This document shows positions 1-8,428 of a stretch of DNA of 64,000 bases, piece after piece. The translations under genes were made by a program, and so were the position numbers. Origin of the DNA: Afipia sp. (GTDB lineage Bacteria; Pseudomonadota; Alphaproteobacteria; Rhizobiales; Xanthobacteraceae); assembly GCA_017308575.1 (NCBI GenBank), contig JAFKEQ010000003.1, forward strand, positions 1,116,001-1,180,000, written 5' to 3'. Numbering within the stretch: the stretch's first letter is position 1; each line of letters starts with the position of its first letter. The notes under the pieces were generated by a model. That model searched no databases. It saw only the letters and a list, made by a program, of their open reading frames with translations, and was not told the origin of the DNA.

Positions 1-747
1 GCGCAGCTTACCACGCTGAATTTCGGCGACGTCCAGCTTCAGCAATTCGGAGGTCCGAACGACGTTCTGATCCGTATCGCCGAACAGCCCGGCGGCGATC
101 AGGCGCAGCAGGCGGCTGTGCAGAAAGTTCGCCAGCTGTTTGGCGACAGCGTCGATTATCGCCGCGTCGAAGTGGTCGGCCCGCGCGTGTCCAGCGAACT
201 CTTGGCTTACGGCACCGTCGGCCTGATGCTCGCGATCGCGTGCATTTTCATCTACCTGTGGTTCCGTTTCGAGTGGCAGTTCTCGCTCGGCGCGATGATC
301 GCCAACGTCCACGACATCGTGCTGACGCTCGGTTTCATGTCGATCACGCAGATCGAATTCGACCTGACCTCGATCGCGGCGCTGCTGACCATTCTCGGTT
401 ACTCGCTCAACGACACGGTCGTGATCTACGACCGAATCCGCGAAATGCTGCGGCGTTACAAGAAAATGCCGATGACCGATCTGCTCAACACGTCGATCAA
501 TTCGACGCTGTCGCGCTCGATCATCACCCACGTCACCGTGACCTTGGCGCTGCTTGCGCTGCTGCTGTTCGGCGGCAAGGCGATCCATTCCTTCGCGGCG
601 ACCATGACCTTCGGCGTGGTGCTGGTTGGCACCTATACGTCGATCTTCATCGCTGCGCCGATCCTGATCTATCTCGGTGTCGGCGAGAACCGTGGTGGTG
701 AAAACCGTGGCGGCGAGGACAAGCCGTCGAAGCCCGAGGGCAAGTGA
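1..747 (+). CDS. secF: Protein translocase subunit SecF (C-terminal part, cut by window start)
   Basis: The reading frame is open from base 1, so the N-terminus lies outside the window; 248 residues remain. SecF works with SecD in the inner membrane and uses proton motive force to help SecYEG export proteins. The stretch GYSLNDTVVIYDRIRE (about bases 400-445) is the conserved SecF motif in the fourth membrane segment, followed by two more hydrophobic segments and a charged tail with a GGENRGGE repeat. The stop overlaps the GTG start of the next gene by four bases, so translation is probably coupled. secD is expected just upstream but cannot be seen. Confidence 0.95.
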   Translation, partial: AQLTTLNFGDVQLQQFGGPNDVLIRIAEQPGGDQAQQAAVQKVRQLFGDSVDYRRVEVVGPRVSSELLAYGTVGLMLAIACIFIYLWFRFEWQFSLGAMIANVHDIVLTLGFMSITQIEFDLTSIAALLTILGYSLNDTVVIYDRIREMLRRYKKMPMTDLLNTSINSTLSRSIITHVTVTLALLALLLFGGKAIHSFAATMTFGVVLVGTYTSIFIAAPILIYLGVGENRGGENRGGEDKPSKPEGK

Positions 748-1127
748 GCGATCCGCAGGACGGACTGCACCTTCCGCGGTCCGCGCCGATCGAGGCCTAT
801 GGCAACGGCGGCTTCCGGTTCGACGAGATGTCGCATCGCGGTTCGCTGCTGTGTCTGCCGGATGCGATCTGGGCATGGCCCGTCACTGATCCGGCCCAGA
901 TCGATCGTACCTCGCTGGCGCGCGTGTTCGAGAACGTCAACGCCATCGATACGCTGCTGATCGGCACCGGCGCCGGTGTGTGGATCGCGCCTGCGCCACT
1001 GCGGAATGCATTTCGCACCGTTCACATCGCGCTCGACACCATGCAGACCGGCCCGGCCATCCGCACCTACAACATCATGCTCGGCGAGCGACGCCGCGTT
1101 GCCGCGGCGTTGATTGCGGTGCCATGA
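744..1127 (+). CDS. Mth938-like (DUF498/NDUFAF3-family) protein
   Basis: This 127-residue protein begins with GTG inside the secF stop and ends in an ATGA overlap with the next gene. The core, with NVNAIDTLLIGTGAG and later IALDTMQTGPAIRTYNI, fits the Mth938/DUF498 fold. The human member NDUFAF3 is a mitochondrial complex I assembly factor. No catalytic residues are known for the family, and this protein has no signal peptide or membrane segment. Its position between secF and an NDUFAF6-like gene suggests a role in assembling membrane-bound respiratory complexes. That role is inferred from homology and context only. Confidence 0.85.
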   Translation: MSDPQDGLHLPRSAPIEAYGNGGFRFDEMSHRGSLLCLPDAIWAWPVTDPAQIDRTSLARVFENVNAIDTLLIGTGAGVWIAPAPLRNAFRTVHIALDTMQTGPAIRTYNIMLGERRRVAAALIAVP

Positions 1128-1984
1128 GCGGCGTGGGCAGCGATGCGGCTGCGTTCTGCGCCGATCTCGTGCGCGCGCAGGATTTCAGGACCTATGCCGC
1201 AAGCCTGTTCGTCGCGCCGGATGTGCGGCGCGGCTGGCTCGCGCTGGCGGCGTTCAATGCCGAAGTCGCCCATGTGCGCGATCATGTCAGCCAACCGCTG
1301 CCCGGCGAAATCCGCCTGCAATGGTGGCGCGATGTATTGACCGGCGAGGGGCAGGGAACGCGCGGCGAGGCGGAAGCCAATCCGGTTGCTGCTGAATTGC
1401 TGCGCGCCATCGCGCAATACGCCCTTCCGGTCGAGAGTTTCGTGCGCCTGATCGATACGCATGTGTTCGATGTCTACGACGATCCGATGCCGGACATGGC
1501 GGCGCTGGAGGCGCACTGCCGCGATACGTCGGCGGCGCTATATGAATTGCGCGCGCGCGTACTTGGCGCGTCATCGCCCGACATCGCGCGCATCGCGGAT
1601 CATGCGGGCATTGTCGAAGGACTGGTGGACGTGATTCTGGCGCTGCCGAAACATGCGGCCCGGCGTCAGCTTTATTTGCCGGGTGACCTGATGAACCTTC
1701 ATGGCGTGATCGCGGAAGAAGTCTTCCTGCATCAGGCCAATGCGCCGCTGGCCGAAGCACTGGCGCATCTGCGCCGCGAGGCTCGCTCGCAAATGGTGCA
1801 GGCGATGACGATGCTCGCCGACGCTCCGCAAGCGGTGCGCCGCGCTTTTCTTCCCCTCGCGGTCGTCGGAAAAATTCTGGACCGTCTCGAAACGTCAGCA
1901 CCGTTCGCGCCGCCGTCACTGTCGCGGCTGGGGATGCTCTGGACCACGTGGCGCGCGGCGAGCGCGGAGCCGTTCAGGGCGTAA
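1124..1984 (+). CDS. Squalene/phytoene synthase-fold protein (NDUFAF6-like)
   Basis: The start is the ATG at 1124, which overlaps the previous stop; the 286-residue product has the all-helical isoprenoid synthase fold. Family features visible are LAALAAFNAEVAHVRD near the N-terminus, RLQWWRDVL, and PKHAARRQLYLPGDLM near residue 180. The first aspartate-rich motif of real squalene synthases is not intact (only VRDHVSQP), so prenyl transfer is doubtful. The closest functional parallel is human NDUFAF6, a complex I assembly factor. It is the third gene of a tightly coupled secF-Mth938-like operon. Many databases would label it only a phytoene/squalene synthase family protein. Confidence 0.85.
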   Translation: MSGVGSDAAAFCADLVRAQDFRTYAASLFVAPDVRRGWLALAAFNAEVAHVRDHVSQPLPGEIRLQWWRDVLTGEGQGTRGEAEANPVAAELLRAIAQYALPVESFVRLIDTHVFDVYDDPMPDMAALEAHCRDTSAALYELRARVLGASSPDIARIADHAGIVEGLVDVILALPKHAARRQLYLPGDLMNLHGVIAEEVFLHQANAPLAEALAHLRREARSQMVQAMTMLADAPQAVRRAFLPLAVVGKILDRLETSAPFAPPSLSRLGMLWTTWRAASAEPFRA

Positions 1985-1994
1985 GGTCCCGCAT

Positions 1995-2693
1995 TTATGC
2001 GTAGGCCACCCAGCCCCTGAAACTCAGGCCTGCGTAAAACAAGCTTACGTCTGAGAATCCTGCTTCGCGCAGAAACGCCTCGTCTTCTTCAGGCGAAAGA
2101 ACAGATAACCGTGTCGCAATCGCGTGCCTAGCGCTTTCTACATTCGCGGGAGCTGTCCCGCTGAAAGCGATGTGACGCGCAATCCACATTGATCGCTCCG
2201 GCTCGGTTTGCTGAAAACTGATATGTGCCACAACGAACGGTGCGCCCGGCACAAGACGGCGATGGATTTCGCGAAGCGTTTCGAGGCGCTGCTCTCGGGG
2301 AACGAAATGCATCGTCAGCAGACAGACCGCGCCGTCGAACGGCCCGGCCGGTGCGGCGTGGATATAGCCTTCATGCAGGCGGATGCGATCGGCGTGCGAT
2401 CCGGCGATTTGCGCGGCCAGCCGAAGCATGTCGGCAGATGGATCGATGCCGGTCAGCGTCCATCCGGGATGGTTGTCGGCGAGCATCTTCAACTCGAGGC
2501 CGCCGCCCGCACCGAGTACCAGAACATCGCCGTTGACCGGAACGCGCTCCGCAAGAAGCTGCGACGTCATGCGATGCAGTCCATCGAACCCGGGGACTTG
2601 CCGGGGCGGCCCTTCGGCATAGGATTTCGCATGGGCCGCATCGAAGGCTGGCGCAGCACGCTCTGGCAGATCGTGTTTCGTCATGCGGATCAT
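1995..2693 (-). CDS. Class I SAM-dependent methyltransferase
   Basis: A 232-residue protein with a Rossmann methyltransferase core: motif I is VLVLGAGGGLELKML (about residues 59-73), followed by the acidic end of strand 2 in TGIDPSADML and VCLLTMHFVP for motif IV. The substrate cannot be deduced. It is transcribed toward the squalene-synthase-like gene, with ten bases between the two stops. A second ATG three codons in (2684) is an equally good start. Confidence 0.85.
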   Translation of the reverse strand: MIRMTKHDLPERAAPAFDAAHAKSYAEGPPRQVPGFDGLHRMTSQLLAERVPVNGDVLVLGAGGGLELKMLADNHPGWTLTGIDPSADMLRLAAQIAGSHADRIRLHEGYIHAAPAGPFDGAVCLLTMHFVPREQRLETLREIHRRLVPGAPFVVAHISFQQTEPERSMWIARHIAFSGTAPANVESARHAIATRLSVLSPEEDEAFLREAGFSDVSLFYAGLSFRGWVAYA

Positions 2694-2854
2694 CCCGTAG
2701 TGCTTGAACGCCGGTTCAGATTATTCGAGTCAAGTGAATTCGGTGGAAAAGCGGTCGCTGAATCCCGATCCGGCGACGTGTCACGATCCCGTTGCATTCT
2801 CGCCCTTTGCAGCGAGGAGCGTCACCGTTTGGCCTTTTGACTTGATGGGCAGGA

Positions 2855-4291
2855 TCAGGCCGCGTCCGCTGTGCGCAACGTCTCGGCGATCCAGCCATCG
2901 AGATCCGCCAACGCCCGCGCGCTGATCGCCTGCTTCTTGGCGATGGTCTTCTCGTTGCCGCGCAGGCGCGTGCCGTCCGGCTTCTTCGTTGGCGGAGAAG
3001 CCAGCGGCGGAAACAGGCCGAAGTTGATGTTCATCGGCTGAAACGAGCGCGGACCGGCATCGATGGTTTCGATATGACCGCCGGTGATGTGGCCGAGCAA
3101 CGCACCGAGCGCCGTTGTCGAAGGCGGCGGCACGATGCTGTCACGGCGCGCATCGGCGGCGGCGAACAGGCCCGCGAGCAGGCCGACGCCCGCCGATTCC
3201 ACATAGCCTTCGCAGCCCGTCATCTGGCCCGCGAAACGCAGGCGCGGCTGCGCCTTCAGCCGCAGTTGCGGATCGAGCAGCTTCGGCGAATTCAGGAAGG
3301 TGTTGCGATGCAGGCCGCCGAGCCGCGCGAATTCCGCTTTCTCAAGGCCCGGAATGGCGCGGAACACCTGCGTCTGCGCGCCGTGCTTCAGCTTGGTCTG
3401 GAAGCCGACGATATTGTAGAGCGTGCCGAGCTTGTTGTCCTGGCGAAGCTGCACGATGGCGTAGGGCTTCACGGTCGGATCGCGCGGATTGGTGAGGCCG
3501 ACCGGCTTCATCGGTCCGTGGCGCAGCGTTTCGCGGCCGCGCGCGGCCATCACTTCGATCGGCAGGCAGCCGTCGAAGTAGGGCGTGTTCTCTTCCCACT
3601 CCTTGAAATCGGTCTTTTCGCCGCCGATCAGCGCATCGACGAAGGCATCGTACTGTTCATGGGTCATCGGGCAGTTGATGTAGTCCGCGCCGGTGCCGCC
3701 GGGCCCGACCTTGTCGTAGCGCGACTGAAACCACGCGGTCTCCATGTCGATGGAGTCCTTGTGCACGATCGGCGCGATGGCATCGAAGAAGGCAAGGGCG
3801 TCTTCGCCCGACAGGCCGCGGATGGCATCGGCGAGCGCTGGCGAGGTCAGCGGCCCGGTCGCGACGACGACGTTGTGCCAGCCCTCCGGCGGAAGTCCGG
3901 CGATTTCCTCGCGGCGAATCTCGATGCGCGGATGCGCGGCAAGCGCGGCATTCACGGCGGCGGAGAAACCGTCGCGGTCCACCGCCAGCGCACCGCCCGC
4001 CGGCACCTGATTGGCGTCGGCGCTGCGCATGATCACCGAGTTGAGTTTGCGAAGCTCGGCATGAAGCAGGCCGACCGCGTTGTTCGCGGCGTCATCCGAA
4101 CGGAACGAATTCGAGCAGACGAGTTCGGCGAGGCTGTCGGTGCGGTGTGCGTCCGTGGTGCGGTGTGGCCGCATCTCGTGCAGAACAACATTGACGCCTG
4201 CATTGGCGATCTGCCATGCGGCTTCCGAACCGGCGAGACCGCCGCCGATGACGTGCACGACGCCGGTTTGATCTGTGTGTAAGACTGTCAT
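2855..4291 (-). CDS. trmFO: Methylenetetrahydrofolate-tRNA-(uracil-5-)-methyltransferase
   Basis: TrmFO makes 5-methyluridine at position 54 of tRNA, taking the carbon from methylene-tetrahydrofolate and using FAD. The 478-residue length is normal for the family. The N-terminus has the FAD-binding [16 protein letters not shown], then HEMRP. Two family cysteines are visible, in [11 protein letters not shown] (about residue 59) and in [10 protein letters not shown] (about residue 206), matching the pair used in catalysis in characterised Trm[18 protein letters not shown] near residue 360 is the second FAD contact. It is monocistronic and starts at the ATG at 4291. Confidence 0.96.
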   Translation of the reverse strand: MTVLHTDQTGVVHVIGGGLAGSEAAWQIANAGVNVVLHEMRPHRTTDAHRTDSLAELVCSNSFRSDDAANNAVGLLHAELRKLNSVIMRSADANQVPAGGALAVDRDGFSAAVNAALAAHPRIEIRREEIAGLPPEGWHNVVVATGPLTSPALADAIRGLSGEDALAFFDAIAPIVHKDSIDMETAWFQSRYDKVGPGGTGADYINCPMTHEQYDAFVDALIGGEKTDFKEWEENTPYFDGCLPIEVMAARGRETLRHGPMKPVGLTNPRDPTVKPYAIVQLRQDNKLGTLYNIVGFQTKLKHGAQTQVFRAIPGLEKAEFARLGGLHRNTFLNSPKLLDPQLRLKAQPRLRFAGQMTGCEGYVESAGVGLLAGLFAAADARRDSIVPPPSTTALGALLGHITGGHIETIDAGPRSFQPMNINFGLFPPLASPPTKKPDGTRLRGNEKTIAKKQAISARALADLDGWIAETLRTADAA

Positions 4292-4377
4292 GGCTCACAA
4301 CTAGAGCCGCTGACGTCATGACGCAATGTCTTGGCGATCGACCCAGCTTTCGCGTCGTGAACCCCAGACACGACAAC

Positions 4378-4394
4378 GCCCGCACGAGGCGGGC
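4378..4394 (-). terminator. Possible hairpin terminator after the DUF1127 gene
   Basis: GCCCGC-ACGAG-GCGGGC forms a perfect six-pair stem about 30 bases after the stop of the small minus-strand gene at 4425-4577. The T-rich tract that follows on the minus strand is interrupted, so this is a weak rho-independent terminator at best. Confidence 0.4.
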
Positions 4395-4424
4395 GCAATC
4401 GACACTTCAATGAAGAAGCGGCGT

Positions 4425-4577
4425 TCAGCCGTTGTAGGCGCCGGCTGCAACGCGCTGAATGTCCGAACGGTCAAGACCGATATCGGCCAGTTCCCGATCG
4501 CTCAGCTGCGACAGCTCAGCAACATTGCGCTGATAATCACGGAACGCCTGGATAGCGCGGATGAAAGAAAGCAGCAT
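4425..4577 (-). CDS. DUF1127 small basic protein
   Basis: A 50-residue protein read from the sequence. It starts at the ATG at 4577, with the ribosome binding site AAGGAG seven bases upstream. The C-terminal half LSDRELADIGLDRSDI is the DUF1127 (YjiS-like) signature, and the N-terminus holds an amphipathic helix, FIRAIQAFRDYQRN. Proteins of this family in alphaproteobacteria act in RNA turnover and in phosphate or nitrogen stress responses. Which of these applies here cannot be told. It stands alone between trmFO and a long AT-rich gap. Confidence 0.88.
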   Translation of the reverse strand: MLLSFIRAIQAFRDYQRNVAELSQLSDRELADIGLDRSDIQRVAAGAYNG

Positions 4578-5024
4578 GGTCAGTCTCCTTAGTAATCTCG
4601 ATTCAGCCCTTGGAGCAGCCTCATCGTTGAAATGGAATATAGGCTTAGATTCTGCGGTGCAATAGCGCGAATGTTGCGATGCAGCTAATCGATTTATGCA
4701 TATCGGAGGTAAGAAGTGATTAATTTTTCACTCAAGGTTCCAAGGCGATTGGGTCAAGGGGGAAGTTGTTCCATGAGTTTGGAAGGATTTTGACACGAGA
4801 TATCATGTATTTATGAGAATTCTAACATTCTTTGGGCTTTCTCGCTGTTTGTGGTATTTAAGTAGCGTATCGCTAAGCTATGCTTTTCGGCACCATAAAT
4901 CCGGCAAGGCGTTGATGTACCGTCTGACTGTGTTCATATCCGAACAATAGTTCATTTTATATCGAGATCGTCCACATCTGCCGTTCTCGTGGACGATTGG
5001 CCATTGGCATGGCATAGCGGCGAG
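4578..5024. other. AT-rich intergenic region with likely divergent promoters
   Basis: About 450 bases lie between the divergent DUF1127 and copper-protein genes, clearly richer in A+T than the surroundings. A TTGACA hexamer at 4790-4795 is followed 16 bases later by TATGAG, a possible sigma-70 promoter reading toward the copper genes. A 45-codon open frame at 4813-4950 has no ribosome binding site and AT-rich codons, so it is not called. The region could also hold a small RNA, but no structure supports that. Confidence 0.4.
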
Positions 5025-5405
5025 ATGTCCGTTTGCTCTCCGCATCGCCGGCTCCTGATTGTCATCCTGCTCTCGCAGGTCATGGCCGTTCAGGCATTGC
5101 TATCGAGCTGGGGCGGGACGCTGGTCGTTCAGGACCACCTGTTGGCCGGCGTGGGCATCCTGTGCTCAAGCGCGACGAGTGGCCAAGGTGTTGGCGGAGG
5201 CGGACAGCCTGCGGGTCCTTCGGATCATCGGGACTGCCTCAGCGGCTGTCTCGTGGGGCTGGGTGCCGTTGGTCCGTCTGGTCAGGCTGTATCGACCGTT
5301 GTGCGTACCGCTTACGAGCAGCTTCAGGCTGCGGATCATCGCCCGCATCGAAGTCAGCCGCAGACACTGAATTTCTTCGCCCGGGCGCCTCCGCTGCTGG
5401 CTTGA
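5025..5405 (+). CDS. DUF2946-like small secreted/membrane protein, probably copper-related
   Basis: The preferred start is the ATG at 5025, preceded by GGCGAG; a GTG at 4989 would add 12 residues. The 126-residue product has a hydrophobic segment LLIVILLSQVMAVQALLSSW near the N-terminus, a cysteine in GILCSSATSG, and HRDCLSGCLVG in the middle. It ends in ARAPPLLA. This layout (N-terminal hydrophobic helix, CSA-like motif, His-Cys cluster, RAPP tail) resembles DUF2946 proteins, which often sit with copper genes. The next gene, 46 bases on, encodes a copper-binding fusion, so a shared operon is likely. The family call is tentative. Confidence 0.6.
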   Translation: MSVCSPHRRLLIVILLSQVMAVQALLSSWGGTLVVQDHLLAGVGILCSSATSGQGVGGGGQPAGPSDHRDCLSGCLVGLGAVGPSGQAVSTVVRTAYEQLQAADHRPHRSQPQTLNFFARAPPLLA

Positions 5406-5451
5406 GACATCATTTCCAGATTTCTCTCTCTCAGCTTCATTCGAGGACCCT

Positions 5452-6477
5452 ATGACTATCCATTTTCGCAGCCACCGGCTGCTGCTTGGCGCTGGCGCCA
5501 TGGCTATCGCTGTCATCGCATCGCAATCATCCGCCTTCGCCCATGTCACACTTGCGACGGGCGAGGTCCGCGCAGGCACTTATTACAAGGCGGTGTTTCA
5601 GGTGCCGCACGGCTGCGACGGATCGGCCACGCAGTCGATCCGTATTCAGATTCCGGAGGGCGTCATCGGTGTGAAGCCGATGCCCAAGCCGGGATGGACG
5701 CTGAATGTCACGCGCGGCCCTTATGCAAAGACCTACCAGAGTCACGGCAAGCCGGTGAGCGAAGGGCCGAAGGAGATCGCGTGGTCGGGAGGCTCGCTGT
5801 CCGACGACAATTATGACGAGTTTGTTTTCAGCAGCTTCGTCACGGACTTTCCTGCCGGACAGGCGATCTCATTTCCGACGGTCCAAACCTGCGCCAAGGG
5901 TGAGGTGAAATGGGACCAGATTGCTGCGGCGGGTCAGAATCCGCACAGCCTGAAATCGCCCGCGCCGATGCTTCGGGTCGTCGCGGATACGACTGTTGCG
6001 CAGGCGCAGATGGACCACGGCAAGATGGACCATATGAAAATGGATGCTGCGCCGGCGGCGAGCGGCGACACGTTCAAGGTGGGTGATCTGGTTGTCGTCT
6101 CTCCGTGGACTCGCGCGACGCCTGGCGGCGCCAAGATCGCCGGCGGCTATCTCAAGATCACGAACAATGGCACGGCTGCCGATCGCCTTGTCAGCGCAAC
6201 TTCGGTGGGTGCGGATCATGTCGAGATTCACGAGATGTCGATGACCGACGGGGTCATGAAAATGAGGCCGCTGACCGATGGACTGGCCATCAAGCCCGGC
6301 GAAACCGTCGAGCTGAAGCCCGGCGGATTCCACATGATGTTCATGGGTATCAAGCAGCCGCTGAAGCAGGGCGATACGCTGAAGGCGACGCTGAAATTCG
6401 AAAAGGCAGGGACGGTTGACGTCAGCTTTGGCGTTAATGCGATCGGCGCGACCGGCGAACCAGCCCATAAGCATTGA
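5452..6477 (+). CDS. YcnI-type (DUF1775) and PCu(A)C copper chaperone fusion protein
   Basis: A 341-residue exported protein with two copper domains. A signal peptide (residues 1-30, ending SSAFA) would be cleaved to leave His31 as the new N-terminus. An N-terminal His is the copper ligand of the His-brace site in YcnI proteins. Residues 31-180 match DUF1775. A Met/His linker at 187-197 (MDHGKMDHMKM) follows. Residues 207-335 are a PCu(A)C domain with ligands His260, Met271, His294 and Met296 in the usual H-x10-M-x22-H-x-M pattern. PCu(A)C proteins deliver Cu(I) to the CuA site of cytochrome oxidase in the periplasm. It probably forms an operon with the preceding DUF2946-like gene. Confidence 0.92.
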   Translation: MTIHFRSHRLLLGAGAMAIAVIASQSSAFAHVTLATGEVRAGTYYKAVFQVPHGCDGSATQSIRIQIPEGVIGVKPMPKPGWTLNVTRGPYAKTYQSHGKPVSEGPKEIAWSGGSLSDDNYDEFVFSSFVTDFPAGQAISFPTVQTCAKGEVKWDQIAAAGQNPHSLKSPAPMLRVVADTTVAQAQMDHGKMDHMKMDAAPAASGDTFKVGDLVVVSPWTRATPGGAKIAGGYLKITNNGTAADRLVSATSVGADHVEIHEMSMTDGVMKMRPLTDGLAIKPGETVELKPGGFHMMFMGIKQPLKQGDTLKATLKFEKAGTVDVSFGVNAIGATGEPAHKH

Positions 6478-6540
6478 TCATAGCCGAGGCGATGCGGTGG
6501 CAAGCCACTGCATCGCTTCAAAGCTGTTCAGCTGCTGGGG

Positions 6541-7443
6541 TTACGGCTCCTTGCGGCCCCACATAAACAGGTTGACCGGGAAGTCAGCCGCATAGCGCCG
6601 TGTCTTGACGGCAGGCGGCGGTTCATACGGCATGGCCGAAGGTTCAATCACCTTCCGGTAGAGATGCCAGGTGGCGTGGCCGAGTACCGGGATCACAACC
6701 GTCAGGCCGAGGAAGAAAGGTATCGTTCCGGCGATCAACAGCACCGCAACGATCAGGCCCCATGCGGCCATCGGGATCGGATTTCGCGCGACGGCCCGCA
6801 CAGATGTGATCATTGCATCCATCGCGCCGGCATGACGATCCAGCATCAACGGAAATGAGACGACACTGATGCAGAGCGCGACAAGCGCGAACAGGAAACC
6901 GGCACTGCAGCCGACGGCGATCAGCCGATGTCCTTCAGATGTTGTCAGTACACGTTGAAAGAAATCGGGAATGCTCGACGCCGCGGCGTAGCCGAATGTC
7001 GAATCGTAGATCGACTGGGCTGTCGCAAGCCAGACCAGGAACAATACCAGGAGAAGCGCGCCGAATGATGCCATCGCTCCGATGGACGGCGAGCGGAAGA
7101 CGCCGAGTGCATGCGACGCCGTCGGCGCTTCGCCCTGTTCACGTCGCCTGCTGAGATCGTAGAAGCCCAGGGCTGCGAAGGGACCGAGCAATGCGAAACC
7201 CGCGGCCAGCGGAAACAGCAGCGGCAGGATTGAATATCCGAGAACGGTTCGTGCCAGCACAATGCCGAGAACGGGATAGATCAGCGCCAGCAGAACGCCG
7301 TGGGTCGGCACGGCCTTGAAATCTTCCCAGCCAAGACGAAGCGCATCTTTGAGGTCTTCCAAAGTGATGGTCCGGACATTGTACTTCGCCGGATCGGACG
7401 CAAGCGCAAGCGAGTTGATGTTTGCGGAGGTGGGATTGCTCAT
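6541..7443 (-). CDS. DUF2189 integral membrane protein
   Basis: A 300-residue inner-membrane protein that begins with VRTITLEDLKDALRLGWEDF, the typical start of the DUF2189 family. About six hydrophobic segments follow, with YDLSRRREQGE in a loop near residue 120. The function of the family is unknown. The start codon has a good ribosome binding site, AAGGAG, nine bases upstream. It converges on the copper fusion gene and has no obvious operon partner. Confidence 0.85.
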   Translation of the reverse strand: MSNPTSANINSLALASDPAKYNVRTITLEDLKDALRLGWEDFKAVPTHGVLLALIYPVLGIVLARTVLGYSILPLLFPLAAGFALLGPFAALGFYDLSRRREQGEAPTASHALGVFRSPSIGAMASFGALLLVLFLVWLATAQSIYDSTFGYAAASSIPDFFQRVLTTSEGHRLIAVGCSAGFLFALVALCISVVSFPLMLDRHAGAMDAMITSVRAVARNPIPMAAWGLIVAVLLIAGTIPFFLGLTVVIPVLGHATWHLYRKVIEPSAMPYEPPPAVKTRRYAADFPVNLFMWGRKEP

Positions 7444-7819
7444 GGTGACTGTCTCCTTGTCACACAGCTTTCGCCGTGATGTTTCATAAGGGGCACCGGA
7501 CGCGCCATCACGCTATCACGATGCTCAATGATAGTCGGGCAAATTATCGCGATCAGCGAATGCCCTGTTGCGAGCACTTGCCGTAAAAACTTACAATTTT
7601 CGGAACTTCCGGCATGTCGCGGCGTTGTGCGGCCTGAATTATTATGGCGTCAATTTGGCGCAGCGGCTTTCAACGCTCGGGCGGACAGCCAACTGTTGCA
7701 TTGGCAAGCGCAGCGCGGACGTCTACACTCTTGCGTGACCGGTGAGGCGCACGCCGGGGCAGCGGGGGAATAAGCGTCAACTTCATCCATCCAACGACGG
7801 GTTTTTCGGGAGTTTAACG
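7444..7819. other. Intergenic region between divergent genes
   Basis: About 375 bases separate the divergent DUF2189 and DUF3597 genes and should hold both promoters. An open frame at 7528-7773 has no family features and no ribosome binding site, so it is not called. No strong repeat or RNA structure was seen. Confidence 0.4.
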
Positions 7820-8185
7820 ATGAGCATTTTTGGTAAGATCATGGGCGCGATTTTCGGTACCAAGGCCGAAGCGGCTGAGCCCGCGGGTGGTGCCGGTTCT
7901 GCTGCAGGCGGCGGCGCCAGCGTGCCGATGGTCGATGTCGCACCGATTCTCGACAAGGCCGTTGCCGCCAAGGGCGAGAAGCTCGAATGGCGGACTTCGA
8001 TCGTGGACCTGATGAAGGCCCTCGATATCGATTCCAGCCTGACCGCGCGCAAGGAGCTCGCCAAGGAATTGAACTACGATGGCGACACCAACGACTCGGC
8101 CAAGATGAACATCTGGCTGCACAAGCAGGTCATGACCAAGCTTGCGGCCAACGGCGGCAAGCTGCCGGACGACCTTAAGCACTAA
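7820..8185 (+). CDS. DUF3597 domain protein
   Basis: The start is the ATG at 7820, giving 121 residues. The N-terminus MSIFGKIMGAIFG is followed by an Ala/Gly linker and then the DUF3597 core: VDVAPILDKAVAAKGEKLEW, SIVDLMKALDIDSSL and an Asn/Asp-rich segment ending KLPDDLKH. The family is small, soluble and without known activity. It is common in alphaproteobacteria as a single gene. A clear terminator follows immediately, so it is probably transcribed alone. Confidence 0.9.
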   Translation: MSIFGKIMGAIFGTKAEAAEPAGGAGSAAGGGASVPMVDVAPILDKAVAAKGEKLEWRTSIVDLMKALDIDSSLTARKELAKELNYDGDTNDSAKMNIWLHKQVMTKLAANGGKLPDDLKH

Positions 8186-8201
8186 GCTCGTTGATTGTTA
8201 C

Positions 8202-8230
8202 AAAAGGCCCGCCGAACGGCGGGCCTTTTT
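8202..8230 (+). terminator. Rho-independent terminator after the DUF3597 gene
   Basis: A near-perfect stem built on GGCCCGCC and GGCGGGCC with a tiny loop, ending in a run of five T, lies 17 bases after the stop. The flanking A-run pairs with the T-run, so it may also work on the minus strand. Confidence 0.9.
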
Positions 8231-8428
8231 CGTTGCAGCGCACATATCAATCCATGCGCATATCCCTGTTCAAACGCTTGTACGCGGAATACAAAATGCC
8301 AACGCTGGTGATCCGTCAGTCTCAATGAAAAGAGCAGGGGAAGCAGTGCGACCGTCTCGCGCTTGGGAGGGCGCGACGCAGGTTTCCGAAATCAAAAATA
8401 CCCATGCGATAGCAAAAAGGGGAACGAC

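Noticed and set aside
3074..4282. 402-codon plus-strand frame opposite trmFO
   Set aside because: Shadow of trmFO, with Arg/His-rich low-quality translation and no ribosome binding site.
4813..4950. 45-codon frame in the AT-rich gap before the copper genes
   Set aside because: No ribosome binding site and no codon bias; the sequence fits a promoter region better.
7528..7773. 81-codon frame between the DUF2189 and DUF3597 genes
   Set aside because: No family features, poor codon use and no ribosome binding site.
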